DNA of 7,082 nucleotides from positions 1 through 7,082 of the forward strand of contig CAJQQW010000442.1 of assembly GCA_905480565.1 (NCBI GenBank), given 5' to 3'. The notes beneath the pieces were generated by a model. The model saw nothing but the letters and a program-made list of their open reading frames with translations, was not told the origin of the DNA and ran no database searches. Below are positions 6,351 to 7,082 of the stretch, piece after piece. A program made the position numbers and the translations under genes. The DNA is from an uncultured Halioglobus sp. GTDB taxonomy: Bacteria; Pseudomonadota; Gammaproteobacteria; Pseudomonadales; Halieaceae. The first letter of the stretch is position 1; each line of letters opens with the position of its first letter.

Positions 6351-7082
6351 TCATGCGTTATCTGCCGGGCCCAGCGCCCGGAACAGGATAATAAGGCGCG
6401 GCAGTAATAGCAGGGCACCGATGACCGCCGTTAGCATGGCCAACACGGTCAACAGACCAAAGTAAATGCTCGGGTTGAAGTTTGACAGTGTGAGCATGGA
6501 GAAACCCACCACCACGGTCACGGTAGTGTAATACAGCGCGCGTCCGATGCTCTCGTGGCAGCGGTACATAGTCGCCACGTAGTCGCGGTCGCGAGGAAAC
6601 TCACGCCGAAAGCGATGCACGTAGTGAATACAATTATCGACCCCAATACCCAACACAATAGCAGCAATGGTAATGGTCATAATGTCCAGTGGTGTTCCCG
6701 TTAGCCCCATCACACCCAGCACCATTCCCGCCGCCAGCAGGTTTGGGACCAGCGCGATGAGTGACAGCTTCAAGGAGCGGAACAGCACCAGGAACATGAC
6801 CAGAATCACGGCAAATACCGTGCCCAGGGTAAGAATCTGGGAGCGGAACAGGCTTTGCAATACGTTGTTATACAACACCAGCATGCCCGTCAGTTGCACC
6901 TGCGATTCCTCCAACCCTAATTCTTCCACCAGGTCGCGTTTTAGTGCTACCAGAAAATCATTGCGTCGCAATGTCTCGCTGGTTTCTTTTACACGCACAT
7001 TGATGCGCACCTGCTCTTTGTCGAGCGAGAAATAGGGGTCGACCATCATTTCCTTGATGTCGTCTGTGAGGCTTTTCTGAAC
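6351..7082 (-). CDS. RND/MMPL-superfamily exporter, C-terminal part (N-terminus outside window)
   Basis: These 243 codons are the C-terminal end of an inner-membrane RND-type transporter of the MMPL/'predicted exporter' group. The first roughly 80 residues look like the end of the second periplasmic loop. About five strongly hydrophobic segments follow, near 83-101, 106-127, 134-155, 185-204 and 208-236, in the pattern of a terminal six-helix bundle. The signature GIGVDNCIHYVHRFR holds D149, the aspartate equivalent to the family's proton-relay position; the residue before the helix, D133, is also typical. Substrates of this group range from hopanoids and lipids to drugs and cannot be read from this fragment. 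The frame is open to the window edge, so the start and the other helices lie beyond 7082. The gene ends at TAG 6353-6351... on the minus strand the stop complement is TTA, giving TAA, and is followed closely by the YkgJ-family gene, suggesting one operon. Confidence 0.88.
   Translation of the reverse strand, partial: VQKSLTDDIKEMMVDPYFSLDKEQVRINVRVKETSETLRRNDFLVALKRDLVEELGLEESQVQLTGMLVLYNNVLQSLFRSQILTLGTVFAVILVMFLVLFRSLKLSLIALVPNLLAAGMVLGVMGLTGTPLDIMTITIAAIVLGIGVDNCIHYVHRFRREFPRDRDYVATMYRCHESIGRALYYTTVTVVVGFSMLTLSNFNPSIYFGLLTVLAMLTAVIGALLLLPRLIILFRALGPADNA

Noticed and set aside
6320..6418. Upstream extension of the YkgJ-family gene to 6418
   Set aside because: It overlaps the exporter coding end, and family similarity begins at the methionine at 6319.
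1..7082. Mobile element, CRISPR array or integration site
   Set aside because: I saw no transposase or integrase, no regularly spaced direct repeats and no terminal inverted repeats with target duplications.

Overview
The window is about 7.1 kb of moderately GC-rich, gene-dense DNA that looks like the core chromosome of a gammaproteobacterium. The argG, pyrC and rnt neighbourhood resembles the order I recall from Pseudomonas (argG, motY, pyrC, rnt), but motY is absent. A marine lineage such as the Cellvibrionales/Halieaceae would fit, but that is inference from protein flavour only. I see no insertion sequence, phage gene, CRISPR array, tRNA or rRNA.

Layout, left to right. (1) Positions 2-2071, plus strand: the C-terminal two thirds of DnaE2/ImuC, the error-prone polymerase III alpha paralogue. 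Its N-terminus lies before the window. (2) 2072-2203: a convergent gap with a nested hairpin that may be the dnaE2 terminator. (3) 2204-3424, minus strand: complete argG (argininosuccinate synthase). (4) 3425-3748: a divergent intergenic region of 324 bases with a promoter at each end. Between the promoters is a run of inverted repeats (3501-3670) that could be a structured RNA and loosely resembles a compact cobalamin riboswitch. (5) 3749-5427, plus strand: pyrC (dihydroorotase) and rnt (RNase T), overlapping by four bases. (6) 5448-7082, minus strand: a convergent three-gene unit. In transcription order it holds the C-terminal part of an RND/MMPL-type membrane exporter (cut by the window edge), a small cysteine-cluster protein of the YkgJ/CxxCxxCC family, and a stand-alone Lon substrate-binding-domain protein. 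The last two overlap by four bases.

The genes cover arginine synthesis, pyrimidine synthesis, RNA 3'-end maturation and SOS mutagenesis, next to a poorly characterised envelope/exporter operon. Most of this is ordinary. The part most worth a second look is the argG-pyrC intergenic region: it is long for two short-leader promoters, and its structure is not explained by either flanking gene. The exporter/YkgJ/Lon-domain operon is the second point of interest, because no defined joint function is known to me.
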